In this document: positions 17,573 through 27,843 of the stretch, piece by piece
How positions within the stretch are numbered: the first letter of the stretch is position 1
Layout: every line of letters begins with the position of its first letter
Assembly (NCBI RefSeq): GCF_009769735.1
Contig: NZ_WSRO01000002.1
Span: 4,786,001 to 4,850,000, forward strand
DNA: 64,000 bases
Direction: 5' to 3'
From: Streptomyces sp. BA2
Lineage (GTDB): Bacteria; Actinomycetota; Actinomycetes; Streptomycetales; Streptomycetaceae
Program-made: the position numbers and the translations under genes
Notes under the pieces: generated by a model
Seen by the model: only the letters and a program-made list of their open reading frames with translations
What the model was told of the DNA's origin: nothing
The model's database searches: none

Positions 17573-17958
17573 CGCAGTCCTCCTCTTGAACGCCTGAACA
17601 CCTGAACACCCTGAACTTCAATACTCCTCACCTTATGAGGATTCAGCTCTGCTGCGAATGGGTCAGGGGCATCCGCTCCGCTGGGCGTGCAACGAGGGGG
17701 GAGCGCTCCCCCCTCCAGTGCGCGCCGGTGGCTCACTCCGTGGCGCGCATCACCCGTGAAGGTGAGTTGAGACCTCTTCGAAACATCGCTCATTTGGCAG
17801 GCCTGTGCGCGACGACAAGGGACCGTCCACCCTCGAACCCGCCAACTCCCTTGCAATCCAAGGCTGTTGACCCGTTTCAGCCATGCAGAAACGTGCCTGT
17901 CAACGAGTGAATATGCGTCCGCACTACCCACCCTCATGAGCCCTACTATCGGCTCGCC
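17573..17958. other. hisC-lacI intergenic region
   Basis: This 386-bp gap separates two divergent genes. It holds the CCTGAACA repeats of the hisC leader, the 22-bp palindrome at 17694-17715, and TACTAT (17944-17949), a likely -10 box placing the lacI-family transcript start at or next to its ATG. A 91-codon open frame here (17635-17910) has no credible protein features and I do not call it. Confidence 0.6.
17694..17715. promoter_or_regulatory. 22-bp palindrome, candidate LacI-family operator
   Basis: A perfect inverted repeat is centred on GAGC/GCTC, flanked by six G and six C. LacI-family operators have a central CG and hyphen-less symmetry. The inner GGGAGCGCTCCC equals the core of the CebR-type operator TGGGAGCGCTCCCA of streptomycetes. 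It lies about 120 bp before hisC and 245 bp before the LacI gene. Confidence 0.6.
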
Positions 17959-19080
17959 ATGACAGCAGCAGGGAACCACCAGGTGAGCCGAGCGGAGACC
18001 GCCCGCCGGGGCAACCGGCAGAGCCGAGCGGGCATCAGAGACGTCGCCGCAGCCGCCGGTGTCTCCATCACGACTGTCTCCGACGCTCTCAACGGCAAGG
18101 GCCGGCTCCCGGACGCCACCCGACGCCATGTCCGCGAGGTCGCCGAACGGCTGGGCTATCGCCCCTCCGCGGCGGCCCGAACGCTCCGTACCGGCAAATC
18201 GGGCCTGATCGGCCTGACCGTGACGACCTACGGGGATGAACCTTTCACCTTCACCGAATTCGCGTACTTCGCGGAGATGGCCAGAGCCGCGACCTCGGCC
18301 GCGCTGGCCCGCGGCTACGCCCTCGTCATCCTGCCCGCCACCTCCCGGCGCAGCCCGGTCGACGTGTGGTCGAACGTCGCGCTCGACGGCACCGTCGTCG
18401 TCGATCCGTCCGACCACGACCCCGTCGTCAGCGAACTCGTGCGCCAGGGCCTACCCGTCGTGTCCGACGGCCGTCCGGCCGGGTCTCTGCCGGTCACCGC
18501 CTGGGTCGACAACGACCACGAGGCGGCGGTCCTCGAAATCCTCGACCACCTCGCGGCGGCCGGAGCCCGCCGGATCGGACTGCTCACCGGGACCACCACG
18601 GACACGTACACCCATCTGTCCACGACCGCCTATCTGCGCTGGTGCGAGCGCGTCGGACAGGACCCGGTGTACGAGTCCTACCCGGCCCACGACCCGTGTG
18701 CCGGCGCGGTCGCTGCCGACCGGCTGCTCGCAAGACCCGACCGCCCCGACGCCGTCTACGGCCTCTTCGACCCCAACGGAACAGACCTCCTCGCCGCCGC
18801 CCGGCGGTACGGCCTGCGCGTCCCCGACGACCTGCTGCTCGTCTGCTGCAGCGAATCCACGGTCTACGCCACCACCGAACCCCCCATCACCACGCTCTCG
18901 CTCAAACCGCGGCGCATCGGCACGGCCGTCGTCCAGCTCCTCATCGACGCCATCGAAGGCCTCGATTCGGGCCGGCCCGTCGAGCAGGTGATACCGACGG
19001 AGCTGATCGTGCGCACCTCGTCCGAGCGACGTCCACCGCGTACGACGGTCAGCCCACCCCGCTCACCCGGAACCGGTTGA
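17959..19080 (+). CDS. LacI-family transcriptional regulator
   Basis: This 373-residue regulator has a LacI helix-turn-helix at about residues 26-75 (IRDVAAAAGVSITTVSDALNGKG, then RRHVREVAERLGYRPSAAARTLRTGKSGLIGL). A periplasmic-binding-protein-like effector domain follows, with LLTGTT, DAVYGLFDPNGTDLL and TTLSLKPRRIG. The N-terminal tail of about 25 residues is longer than in most members. The inducer is unknown. The nearby 22-bp palindrome is a candidate target. There is no Shine-Dalgarno, and TACTAT ten bases upstream suggests a leaderless transcript. Confidence 0.92.
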   Translation: MTAAGNHQVSRAETARRGNRQSRAGIRDVAAAAGVSITTVSDALNGKGRLPDATRRHVREVAERLGYRPSAAARTLRTGKSGLIGLTVTTYGDEPFTFTEFAYFAEMARAATSAALARGYALVILPATSRRSPVDVWSNVALDGTVVVDPSDHDPVVSELVRQGLPVVSDGRPAGSLPVTAWVDNDHEAAVLEILDHLAAAGARRIGLLTGTTTDTYTHLSTTAYLRWCERVGQDPVYESYPAHDPCAGAVAADRLLARPDRPDAVYGLFDPNGTDLLAAARRYGLRVPDDLLLVCCSESTVYATTEPPITTLSLKPRRIGTAVVQLLIDAIEGLDSGRPVEQVIPTELIVRTSSERRPPRTTVSPPRSPGTG

Positions 19081-19386
19081 GCGTGCCGGTCGGCGGGGAG
19101 AACCCCCGTCGACCGGTCATCAAGTGGCCGCCAACCGGTCGCCGACCGGCCGCCGACCGGCCGTCAACCGAAACCGCCTGGCACATCCCGGTCGTGGCCT
19201 GGGGGGAAACCCCTACCCAATTCGGGAGAAAACCTCGGTGAACTGGGGTTCCGCACTGATTCACCACCCCTGGTGCACCACACAGCGCGAGCCGCATTCC
19301 TATGATGGGCGGACGACACCGCGGGCCGCTGCGACCAAGCAGTCCGATCTCGGTGCAGATGCGGCGCAATGGTGGTGGAGGGGTCG
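19081..19386. other. Intergenic region with ACCGGC-rich direct repeats
   Basis: No gene is seen here. Near 19131-19165 there is a run of CCAACCGGTCG / CCGACCGGCCG / CCGACCGGCCG / TCAACCG units. TATGAT at 19301-19306 is a good -10 candidate for the metallophosphoesterase, giving a leader of about 75 bases. Confidence 0.5.
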
Positions 19387-20472
19387 ATGACTCAGGGGGC
19401 CGGTCAGGGACCCGATGTGCGGACGGCGACGTTGCGCGACTTCCGCGTTCCGGCGTACGTCCATGAGACCGGTCCGGTCCAGGGGGATCCGGCGGGCGTG
19501 GCGGTTCCGGGCGCCCCCGGGGAGGCCCCCGGGACGCTGGACGACGGCTACACCCCCACCCAGCGCGATCTGCCCGTCATCAACCGCGGCGACACCGTGC
19601 AAGTGGAGGTGCAGGCCATGCCCGAGCCTCCACAGGCGCCGGCGTCCGACGAACACGGCCCGCTGTTCGTGGTGGGCGATGTGCACGGCTATCTGGACGA
19701 GCTGCTCGCGGCGCTCCAGGAGCAGGGCCTCATCGACGCCGAGGGTGACTGGTCCGCGGGCAACGCGCGCCTGTGGTTCCTCGGCGACTTCACCGACCGC
19801 GGCCCGGACGGCATCGGCGTCATCGACCTCGTGATGCGGCTTTCCGCGCAGGCCGCGGCCGCCGGCGGCTACTGCAAGGCGCTCATGGGCAACCACGAGC
19901 TGCTCCTCCTGGGCGCCAAGCGGTTCGGCGACACCCCGGTCAACTCGGGCGCAGGCACGGCCACCTTTCAGGCCGCCTGGCTCCTGAACGGCGGCCAGAA
20001 GACCGACATGGAGCGCCTCGAGGACCACCATCTGCAGTGGATGGCCCGCCTCGACGCGATCGAGGCGGAGGACGGGCATCTCCTGATGCACTCCGACACA
20101 ACCGCCTATCTGGATTACGGCGACTCGATCGAAGCCGTGAACGACACGGTCCGCGAGACCCTCACACGCAACGACGCCGACGAGTGCTGGGACCTCTTCC
20201 GGAAGTTCACCAAGCGCTTCGCCTTCCGCGACGAGTCGGGCCCCTCCGCCGTACGCGAACTCCTCGACATGTACGGCGGCCACCGCATCGTGCATGGCCA
20301 CAGCCCCATCCCGTATCTGCTCGGTGACGTCGGCTCCGAGGATGACTCGGACGGGGGCGGTCCGGTCATCGAGGGGCCGCACATCTACGCAGGCGGCCTG
20401 GCCATCGCCATGGACGGCGGCGTGACCATGGCCGGAAAACTGCTGGTCTGCCAACTCCCCCTGGATAACTGA
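19387..20472 (+). CDS. Calcineurin-like metallophosphoesterase
   Basis: This 361-residue protein has the metallophosphoesterase motifs in order: VVGDVHGYLDEL (near 95), LGDFTDRGPDG, LMGNHELLLL, then late histidines in MHSDTT and IVHGHSPIPYLLG. These bind a two-metal centre that hydrolyses phosphomonoesters or diesters, as in PrpA/ApaH-like enzymes. The first 90 residues are Pro/Gly-rich and probably disordered. The ATG at 19387 was chosen because GGAGGGG stands just before it. An in-frame ATG at 19369 is less likely. The substrate is unknown. Confidence 0.88.
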   Translation: MTQGAGQGPDVRTATLRDFRVPAYVHETGPVQGDPAGVAVPGAPGEAPGTLDDGYTPTQRDLPVINRGDTVQVEVQAMPEPPQAPASDEHGPLFVVGDVHGYLDELLAALQEQGLIDAEGDWSAGNARLWFLGDFTDRGPDGIGVIDLVMRLSAQAAAAGGYCKALMGNHELLLLGAKRFGDTPVNSGAGTATFQAAWLLNGGQKTDMERLEDHHLQWMARLDAIEAEDGHLLMHSDTTAYLDYGDSIEAVNDTVRETLTRNDADECWDLFRKFTKRFAFRDESGPSAVRELLDMYGGHRIVHGHSPIPYLLGDVGSEDDSDGGGPVIEGPHIYAGGLAIAMDGGVTMAGKLLVCQLPLDN

Positions 20473-20659
20473 GCGTTCGCTGGGCAGGTGCACCTCTACA
20501 CGATCACGCTGGCCAAGGGGCCTATTTCCGGAAACCCCCTGTCACCGCGTGCCTTCACGGCTCTACCATCGGCTTATCCGTAGCAGGCTCCCCTCCGTTT
20601 CTGCCCGACGGCTCGTAGCCATGCGAGCCCCAAGCCCTACGGAGCATCGGGGGATGCAC

Positions 20660-21529
20660 ATGAACAGCGCTCCACACCTGCTCAATGAGGACCGCCCCGA
20701 GTACGAGCGGATCCTCAACGAGGCGCTGCGCACGGCACCGAATCGACCTGATCTCGCCGCAGTGGGCGAGCGGCTCAATCCCGAGCAGCTGCGCACCATG
20801 GCCCTGAACGCCACTGCGCTGATCACTGCCGCCGCCACGACCGAGTACACGCACTATGTGAAGGTCCGCGAAGAACTGCGCGAAAGCGGATCTGCCGCAC
20901 CATCGATCCGGGAGCGGAGCAGCGAGGGACCGGCGGAAGCCGGCTCCGGCGGCATCGGTCTCGCCACCACGATGGGGGAGGTCACCACCCAGGCTTCAGG
21001 GGCGGGGGCCATCGCCGTCGTCGCGGTGCTCGCACCGGTCCTCGCCGGGGCAGCCGCCGCGATCTTCCTGCTCGTCGGCTACATCCTGAAGATGCTCAAC
21101 CCCGAGCCCGCCTTCGCGGACACCATGCTCACCGCGGGGTGGCTGTTCGGCGCGCTCACCGCAGGGGGCATCCTGATCGCCGCGATCGGCCTGCTCCTGA
21201 CCGCCCTGCGCAACGGCGCCACGTCGCTCCAGGCCGGTCCGTACGGAGAACGGAACGAGGAGGTGGTTCGCGCCAGGGAAGCCTGGGGCGAGGCACTCAT
21301 GGAGCGCGGCGTCCTGCCGTTCCTGCGGGAGGCGCTCGCGGATCCGGGGGCGGCGCACGCGGCTCGTACACCGTCGACGGACCCGGGCGGCCGCATGCCC
21401 CAGCTCGGCTACAACAGGCCGGGATTCAGCAGCCCGGACGGCGGCCCGGCGGCGGGACCGCGCCCGAGCTTCTCGAGCCCGGACTTCTCAAGCCCGGACT
21501 TCGGCGGTCCCGACCACAAGCCGGAGTAG
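20660..21529 (+). CDS. Hypothetical protein with two membrane helices
   Basis: This 289-residue protein is not assigned to a family. A soluble N-terminal part (about 1-110) is followed by two predicted membrane helices, GAIAVVAVLAPVLAGAAAAIFLLVGYI and GWLFGALTAGGILIAAIGLLLTAL. A cytoplasmic part then ends in a low-complexity tail with repeated FSSPDF units (near 21465-21505). The ATG at 20660 has GGGGG six bases before it. An ATG two codons earlier is possible. TACCAT (20564-20569) may be its -10 box. It converges with thiC. Confidence 0.7.
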   Translation: MNSAPHLLNEDRPEYERILNEALRTAPNRPDLAAVGERLNPEQLRTMALNATALITAAATTEYTHYVKVREELRESGSAAPSIRERSSEGPAEAGSGGIGLATTMGEVTTQASGAGAIAVVAVLAPVLAGAAAAIFLLVGYILKMLNPEPAFADTMLTAGWLFGALTAGGILIAAIGLLLTALRNGATSLQAGPYGERNEEVVRAREAWGEALMERGVLPFLREALADPGAAHAARTPSTDPGGRMPQLGYNRPGFSSPDGGPAAGPRPSFSSPDFSSPDFGGPDHKPE

Positions 21530-21551
21530 TACGCACACCGGAGTAGTACGC
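21521..21551. repeat. 14-bp direct repeat across a stop codon
   Basis: CCGGAGTAGTACGC occurs at 21521-21534 and again at 21538-21551. The TAG in the first copy (21527-21529) is the stop of the membrane-protein gene. Confidence 0.85.
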
Positions 21552-21557
21552 GACGCT

Positions 21558-21588
21558 GCTTCGGGCGGGCGCGATGCCCGCCCGAAGC
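21558..21588. terminator. Bidirectional terminator between convergent genes
   Basis: A perfect 13-bp stem (21558-21570 with 21576-21588) with a GCGAT loop lies between the stops of the membrane-protein gene and thiC, and can serve both. Confidence 0.85.
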
Positions 21589-21613
21589 GCGGCGCGAATC
21601 ATGCCTCAGTGCC

Positions 21614-23530
<1,917 letters not shown>

Positions 23531-23613
23531 GCGATTGCAAAGGTGGCTCCACGCTAGCGTCATGTCGGCCACGCTGAACAGAGGGCCCCCTCCGTTCTTG
23601 CGATGATCGGGCA

Positions 23614-24999
23614 GTGACCTCGACACAGCCGCCGTCCCAGCCGCCCGTCCCGAACCGTCCCCCGGACCCCCACGGGCACTCCCACAGCCACGGTCCGGCC
23701 GCGCCCGTCTCCAAGCATCTGCGCAAGGTCATCGCCGCCGTGCTGATTCCTTTCGCCACCGCGGTGGTCGTGGGGCTCGCGGTGTTCTGGCCCGGTGGCG
23801 CACCGGGCCACGAGCGGACCGGAGTCGGCTTCGACCGGCAGACCCAGTCGGCCGACGTGACGAAGGTGCAGGAGCTCCCCTGCAAGGACGTGAACGCCTC
23901 GCAGACCCCGCCCAACGGCGACACCTCCACGGCCGAGGGCCAGTCCGCGCAGTCCCGCGCGGAGGGCATCTGCAAGAAGGCCACGATCGAGGTGACCAGC
24001 GGCAAGGACAAGGGCCGCACCTTCACCGAGATCGTCCAGCCGGACTCACCCCGGCAGTTGCGCCAGGGCCAGCAGGTGGTGGTCGCCTACGAGCCCACAG
24101 CTCCCGAGGCGCTGCAGTACTCCGTCACCGACGTGGACCGGAAGTTCCCCATGGCGCTGCTCGCCGGGATCTTCGCGCTCGCCGTCGTCGTGGTGGGCCG
24201 GCTGCGCGGCGTCATGGCCCTGGTCGCACTGGCGTTGAGCTTCCTGGTCCTGACGTTCTTCATCCTGCCCGCGATCCTCCAGGGCTCGAACCCGCTGGTC
24301 GTGGCGGTGATCGGGGCCAGCGCCATCATGCTGATCGCGCTCTATCTGTGCCACGGCCTCACGGCGCGTACGTCGGTCGCGGTCCTCGGCACGCTGATCT
24401 CGCTGCTCCTGATCGGACTCCTCGGCTCGCTCTTCATCGGCTGGGCCTCGCTGACCGGCAACACGGACGACAACACCGGCCTGATCCACGGCCTGTACCC
24501 GGACATCGACATGAGCGGTCTGCTGCTCGCCGGCGTCATCATCGGCTCGCTCGGCGTGCTCGACGACGTGACCGTGACGCAGACGTCCGCGGTCTGGGAA
24601 CTGCACCAGGCCAACCCCACGATGGGCTGGCGGGGTCTGTACGGCGCCGCCATCCGCATCGGCCGCGACCACATCGCCTCGGTCGTCAACACCCTCGTCC
24701 TGGCCTACGCGGGCGCCGCGCTGCCCCTCCTTCTGCTCTTCTCGATCGCCCAGAGCAGCGTGGGCACGGTGGCCAACAGCGAGCTGGTGGCCGAGGAGAT
24801 CGTGCGTACGCTGGTGGGCTCGATCGGCCTGGTCGCCTCGGTACCGGTGACGACCGCGCTCGCCGCTCTGGTGGTCTCGGCCGACCGCTCGACCCCCGCG
24901 GGCCGGCCGGGGACCGCGACCGGGACCGGGCCCGGAAGCGGTGCCACCCCCGCCGCCAAGCAGAGCCGCGGCGGCAAGGGCCGACGCCGCAAGGCCTGA
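23614..24999 (+). CDS. YibE/F-like multi-pass membrane protein
   Basis: This 461-residue protein begins with a Pro/His-rich cytoplasmic stretch (PDPHGHSHSHGPAAP). A first membrane helix follows (VIAAVLIPFATAVVVGLAVFW), then an extracytoplasmic segment (about 60-165) with a cysteine pair. The YibE/F domain has about seven helices, including LLLAGVIIGSLGVLDDVTVTQTSAVWEL and NTLVLAYAGAALPLLLLF. The tail is basic. The function of the family is unknown. GATGAT just before the GTG start and the lack of a ribosome site suggest a leaderless message. The stop lies inside a duplicated segment. Confidence 0.87.
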   Translation: MTSTQPPSQPPVPNRPPDPHGHSHSHGPAAPVSKHLRKVIAAVLIPFATAVVVGLAVFWPGGAPGHERTGVGFDRQTQSADVTKVQELPCKDVNASQTPPNGDTSTAEGQSAQSRAEGICKKATIEVTSGKDKGRTFTEIVQPDSPRQLRQGQQVVVAYEPTAPEALQYSVTDVDRKFPMALLAGIFALAVVVVGRLRGVMALVALALSFLVLTFFILPAILQGSNPLVVAVIGASAIMLIALYLCHGLTARTSVAVLGTLISLLLIGLLGSLFIGWASLTGNTDDNTGLIHGLYPDIDMSGLLLAGVIIGSLGVLDDVTVTQTSAVWELHQANPTMGWRGLYGAAIRIGRDHIASVVNTLVLAYAGAALPLLLLFSIAQSSVGTVANSELVAEEIVRTLVGSIGLVASVPVTTALAALVVSADRSTPAGRPGTATGTGPGSGATPAAKQSRGGKGRRRKA

Positions 25000-25048
25000 G
25001 CGGCCGATGCCGAGGGGGGGCGCCGCAAGGACCTGAGCGGCCGATGCC
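24985..25048. repeat. 27-bp direct repeat across a stop codon
   Basis: The segment at 24985-25011 is repeated at 25021-25048 with a single inserted A. The first copy contains the TGA stop (24997-24999) of the YibE/F gene. Confidence 0.85.
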
Positions 25049-25097
25049 ACGAAATGCACCAATCTGCCGTACGGCTGCGCCCCTTGGCTCGTGAAGG

Positions 25098-25505
25098 TCA
25101 GCCCGCGCTCTGCTCCTCGGCGAGGATCCGGTCGAGCGCCTCGTCCAGGTGCGTCTCGAAGTCGGCGAGCGCCCGCTCCTGCCCCAGCGGAACCAGCTTG
25201 TCCGTACGGTCGAGGAAGGCGAGCAGCGGCGGAATCCCCACCCGGAACAGCGCCTGGTCCGTGCCCACCTGAAGCCGGATGAGCACCTCGTCGAGCAGCT
25301 CGGGATCGGTGGGGGCGATGTGCACGTCCCCGTCACCGCACGCCCCGCCCACCCCGTCGACCAGCAGCTCACGCCCGAAGGCCCAGGTCACCGGGGCGTC
25401 TCCGGGGAGGTGGAAGGTCAGCCGGACTGCGTAGGGGTCGCCGGTTTCATAACGCAGCTCCACCGGGATGCGAAACGACAACTCCTCGGAAACTAGGAAG
25501 CTCAT
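25098..25505 (-). CDS. ssgA: Sporulation and cell division protein SsgA
   Basis: This 135-residue SsgA-like protein starts MSFLVSEELSFRIPVELRY and contains FHLPGDAPVTWAFGRELL, LQVGTDQALFRVGIPPLLAFLDRTDKLVPLGQE and ends RILAEEQSAG, which is very close to the S. coelicolor SsgA I know. SsgA activates septum formation and peptidoglycan remodelling sites during sporulation. The ATG at 25505 matches the known N-terminus; AGAGGT lies six bases upstream, and an ATG one codon earlier is possible. It lies just downstream of its activator gene ssgR, same strand. Confidence 0.95.
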   Translation of the reverse strand: MSFLVSEELSFRIPVELRYETGDPYAVRLTFHLPGDAPVTWAFGRELLVDGVGGACGDGDVHIAPTDPELLDEVLIRLQVGTDQALFRVGIPPLLAFLDRTDKLVPLGQERALADFETHLDEALDRILAEEQSAG

Positions 25506-25638
25506 CATGACCTCTGCCTGGACCGACTCGTGCATCGCCCGCCTACCCCGTCGCTAAAGCTCGACTGGCCAGGAACCAACTCCCTGACACTCATGGCATC
25601 TTGCTTAACGTACACATCAGATCACAAGGAGTGAGTTT

Positions 25639-26475
25639 TCAGATGCTGATAGAGAAAGCAAGTGTCCCTAGTAGCTTTCCGATCTCACTCTGCAACTGCC
25701 GTGCGGCGGGAAGTAGTCGGTCCGCCTGATAGGTCGGAACGGAAATCGCCATCGTGGCCGCCGTGTCGCCCGCGGTGATCGGAATCGCGGCACAGACCGT
25801 GCCCAACGCGTACTCCTGCCGCTCCACCACGGGCTTCATCCGGCCCATCCCGTCCAGGCGGCGGATGAAACTCCGGTCGTCACGGACCGAGTACCGAGTG
25901 ATCGACTGCACCGGATAGCGGGAGAGGTGGTCCTGCCGCTGTTCGTCGTCGAGTTGGGCGAGCAGACATTGCCCGATCGCATGGGCGTGTCCGGTCTCGC
26001 GGAAGTCCGCCCACTCCTCCACCGCCGGATTCCCCGGCGTGTCCGCGACGGCCACGACCTCGATCTCGCCCTCGCGGTAGACGGCGAAGTAGACCGGCAC
26101 ACCGATGGCATCGCGCCAGTGCTCCAGGGCCTCGTCGATCATGCCGCGACGATTCTGCTGCGCCCCGCTCGCACTCAGCCGCTCGGCCGCCTCGCCGAGC
26201 ACGAACACGCCCTTGTCCCGGCGCAGATAGCCCTCGTGGGTCAGCGTGCGCAGCAGGTGATACGCCGTGGGCAGGGCGAGCCCGGCCTCCCGGGCCAACT
26301 GCTTGGCGGGCGCCCCTTCCTGATGCGCGGAGGCGGCCTCCAGCAGACGCATCGCCCGCTGCACCGACCCAATGAGGGTCGGCGCGGCGGCAGTTGAAGC
26401 CGAGACAGTCGGCGACGCCGCGTACGGAGGGTCGTTGGACGAGATGTCGGCGGGTGTGGCGTCAACCGAGGCCAA
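25639..26475 (-). CDS. ssgR: IclR-family regulator SsgR, activator of ssgA
   Basis: This 278-residue IclR-type regulator has a winged helix at about residues 35-95 (IGSVQRAMRLLEAASAHQEGAPAKQLAREAGLALPTAYHLLRTL) and an effector domain with VYFAVYREGEIEVVAVADTPGNPAVEEW, HAIGQCLLAQL and ATMAISVPTYQADRLLP. It matches SsgR by family and by position directly upstream of ssgA, which SsgR activates in S. coelicolor. The first roughly 33 residues are Ala/Thr/Ser-rich and precede the conserved part; a later start cannot be excluded. Confidence 0.92.
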   Translation of the reverse strand: MASVDATPADISSNDPPYAASPTVSASTAAAPTLIGSVQRAMRLLEAASAHQEGAPAKQLAREAGLALPTAYHLLRTLTHEGYLRRDKGVFVLGEAAERLSASGAQQNRRGMIDEALEHWRDAIGVPVYFAVYREGEIEVVAVADTPGNPAVEEWADFRETGHAHAIGQCLLAQLDDEQRQDHLSRYPVQSITRYSVRDDRSFIRRLDGMGRMKPVVERQEYALGTVCAAIPITAGDTAATMAISVPTYQADRLLPAARQLQSEIGKLLGTLAFSISI

Positions 26476-26652
26476 GGTTCACTCCCGAAACGCGTGGGGG
26501 TTCCGCCCGTGCCCGGGGATACACGGGTGGGAGCGCAGTGCGCCCGTGCGCGGGGCTCGCCCCGCGTCGGTTTTCGGACTCTAACCGTTGGCCACCGGTC
26601 TAAGGCGCCGCACCAGGAAACTTCCCCCACCCGAGGGAACTGTTGCGAGAAG

Positions 26653-26874
26653 TCACCAATCGCTGCGCGAAGAGGTCGAGCCGGATATGAACTTCCGTAC
26701 GACGTAGATGAGTCCACCCACCAAGGCGACGAAAATCAGTGCCTTGAACAGCAGGCCGACCACGAATCCCACAACGGTCGCTATCAAACCGCCGAACACG
26801 ACCAGGGCGATGACCGGCACCGCGATCCACTTCACCCACCACGGCAATCCCGAGAAGATCTCCTGCGCAGCCAT
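26653..26874 (-). CDS. Small membrane protein, DUF5326 family
   Basis: This 73-residue protein begins MAAQEIFSGLPWWVKWIAVP and has two hydrophobic helices (about 14-35 and 38-58), ending in a basic/serine tail. It resembles the DUF5326 proteins found only in streptomycetes and close relatives, of unknown function. The start at 26874 follows GAGAGG and AAGGA. The longer open frame upstream lacks support. Confidence 0.82.
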   Translation of the reverse strand: MAAQEIFSGLPWWVKWIAVPVIALVVFGGLIATVVGFVVGLLFKALIFVALVGGLIYVVRKFISGSTSSRSDW

Positions 26875-27064
26875 CGTCCTTACCTCTCTTCGCATCTGTC
26901 CTACTTCTTGCATTCGATGCTAGGGCGGCAGAGGGCCCGACGGGGGCCTCGCATCCCTTGTCCTCCCCTGATCCGCCCCCTAGGGAACCCCGAGGTCGCG
27001 GCCCCGAGAAGTCAGCCCTGCGGCGTAGAGGACCAGCCCTCCAAGGGGCCCTGCGGCGCGGGAC

Positions 27065-27382
27065 TCAGCCCTCCGGCGGCGAGAAGACGACGAGCACCCG
27101 CAGGTCCTCGCTGATGTGGTGGAACTTGTGGGCCACCCCGGCCGGCACGTACACCACGCTGCCGCGCGCGACTTGGGTGGTCTCCATACCGACCGTGATC
27201 GACGCCCGACCGCTGACGATCATGTAGACCTCGTCCTGCTGGTGAGGCTGCTGTGGATCGGACTCCCCGGCGTCGAGCGCGTACAGCCCGACCGACATGT
27301 TCCGCTCGCGCAGAAACTGCAGATACGCGCCGTCGTTCGCGGCGCGCTCGGTCTCCAGTTCATCCAGCCGGAATGCCTTCAT
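27065..27382 (-). CDS. Cupin-domain protein
   Basis: This 105-residue single-cupin protein starts MKAFRLDELETERAANDGAYLQFL. The two cupin motifs are visible as PQQPHQQDEVYMIVSGRASITVG and GSVVYVPAGVAHKFHHI, giving the usual His/Glu/His metal ligands. It is probably a small metal-binding enzyme or ligand-binding protein; the substrate is not known. CGAGGACG precedes the ATG at 27382. It is divergent from the holin-like gene, 71 bp apart. Confidence 0.87.
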   Translation of the reverse strand: MKAFRLDELETERAANDGAYLQFLRERNMSVGLYALDAGESDPQQPHQQDEVYMIVSGRASITVGMETTQVARGSVVYVPAGVAHKFHHISEDLRVLVVFSPPEG

Positions 27383-27453
27383 CGTCCTCGTACGCCCCTT
27401 GCCCCAGCCAGCGGTCCGACCGCTCTGGCCGTCCGTCTGCAACGATCAGACAC

Positions 27454-27834
27454 ATGAAGAATTTCGTAGTCAAGACGATCGCCAACGCGGCAGCCCTGGC
27501 CGTCGCCGTGTGGCTCCTCGACAAGATCACGCTGACCGGCGACAGCACGGGCAAGAAGACGCTCACGCTGATCGTCGTCGCACTGCTCTTCGGCCTGGTG
27601 AACTTCCTGGTCAAGCCGGTCGTGAAGGTGCTCACCTTCCCGCTGTTCATCCTGACCCTCGGCCTGATCACGCTCGTGGTCAACGCCCTGATGCTGCTGC
27701 TCACGTCGTGGCTGGCCGACAAGCTCGACGTGAGCTTCCACGTCGAGGGGTTCTGGACCGCCGTCCTGGGCGGCCTGATCATCTCGGTCGTGTCCTGGGC
27801 GATGAACGTCGTCCTGCCCGACGACAAGGACTGA
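27454..27834 (+). CDS. Four-helix membrane protein of the holin-like family
   Basis: This 126-residue protein has four hydrophobic segments: NAAALAVAVWLLDKI, LTLIVVALLFGLVNFLVKPVVKVL, FILTLGLITLVVNALMLLLTSWLA and FWTAVLGGLIISVVSWAMNVVL. It belongs to the small membrane family often labelled phage holin (Pfam Phage_holin_4_2 type), but nothing phage-like is nearby and it is a housekeeping gene in many bacteria. The ATG at 27454 lacks a ribosome site. It stands nine bases before ptpA and is probably co-transcribed with it. Confidence 0.85.
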   Translation: MKNFVVKTIANAAALAVAVWLLDKITLTGDSTGKKTLTLIVVALLFGLVNFLVKPVVKVLTFPLFILTLGLITLVVNALMLLLTSWLADKLDVSFHVEGFWTAVLGGLIISVVSWAMNVVLPDDKD

Positions 27835-27843
27835 GCCCGCCCC

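Noticed and set aside
17593..17617. hisC leader repeats as a T-box or his attenuator
   Set aside because: No run of His codons, no T-box sequence and no terminator/antiterminator pair could be seen.
17635..17910. 91-codon frame between hisC and the LacI gene
   Set aside because: No ribosome site, no domain, and it covers the palindrome and promoter region.
27454..27834. Holin-like protein as a prophage remnant
   Set aside because: No other phage gene or attachment site is near; the family is common in non-phage contexts.
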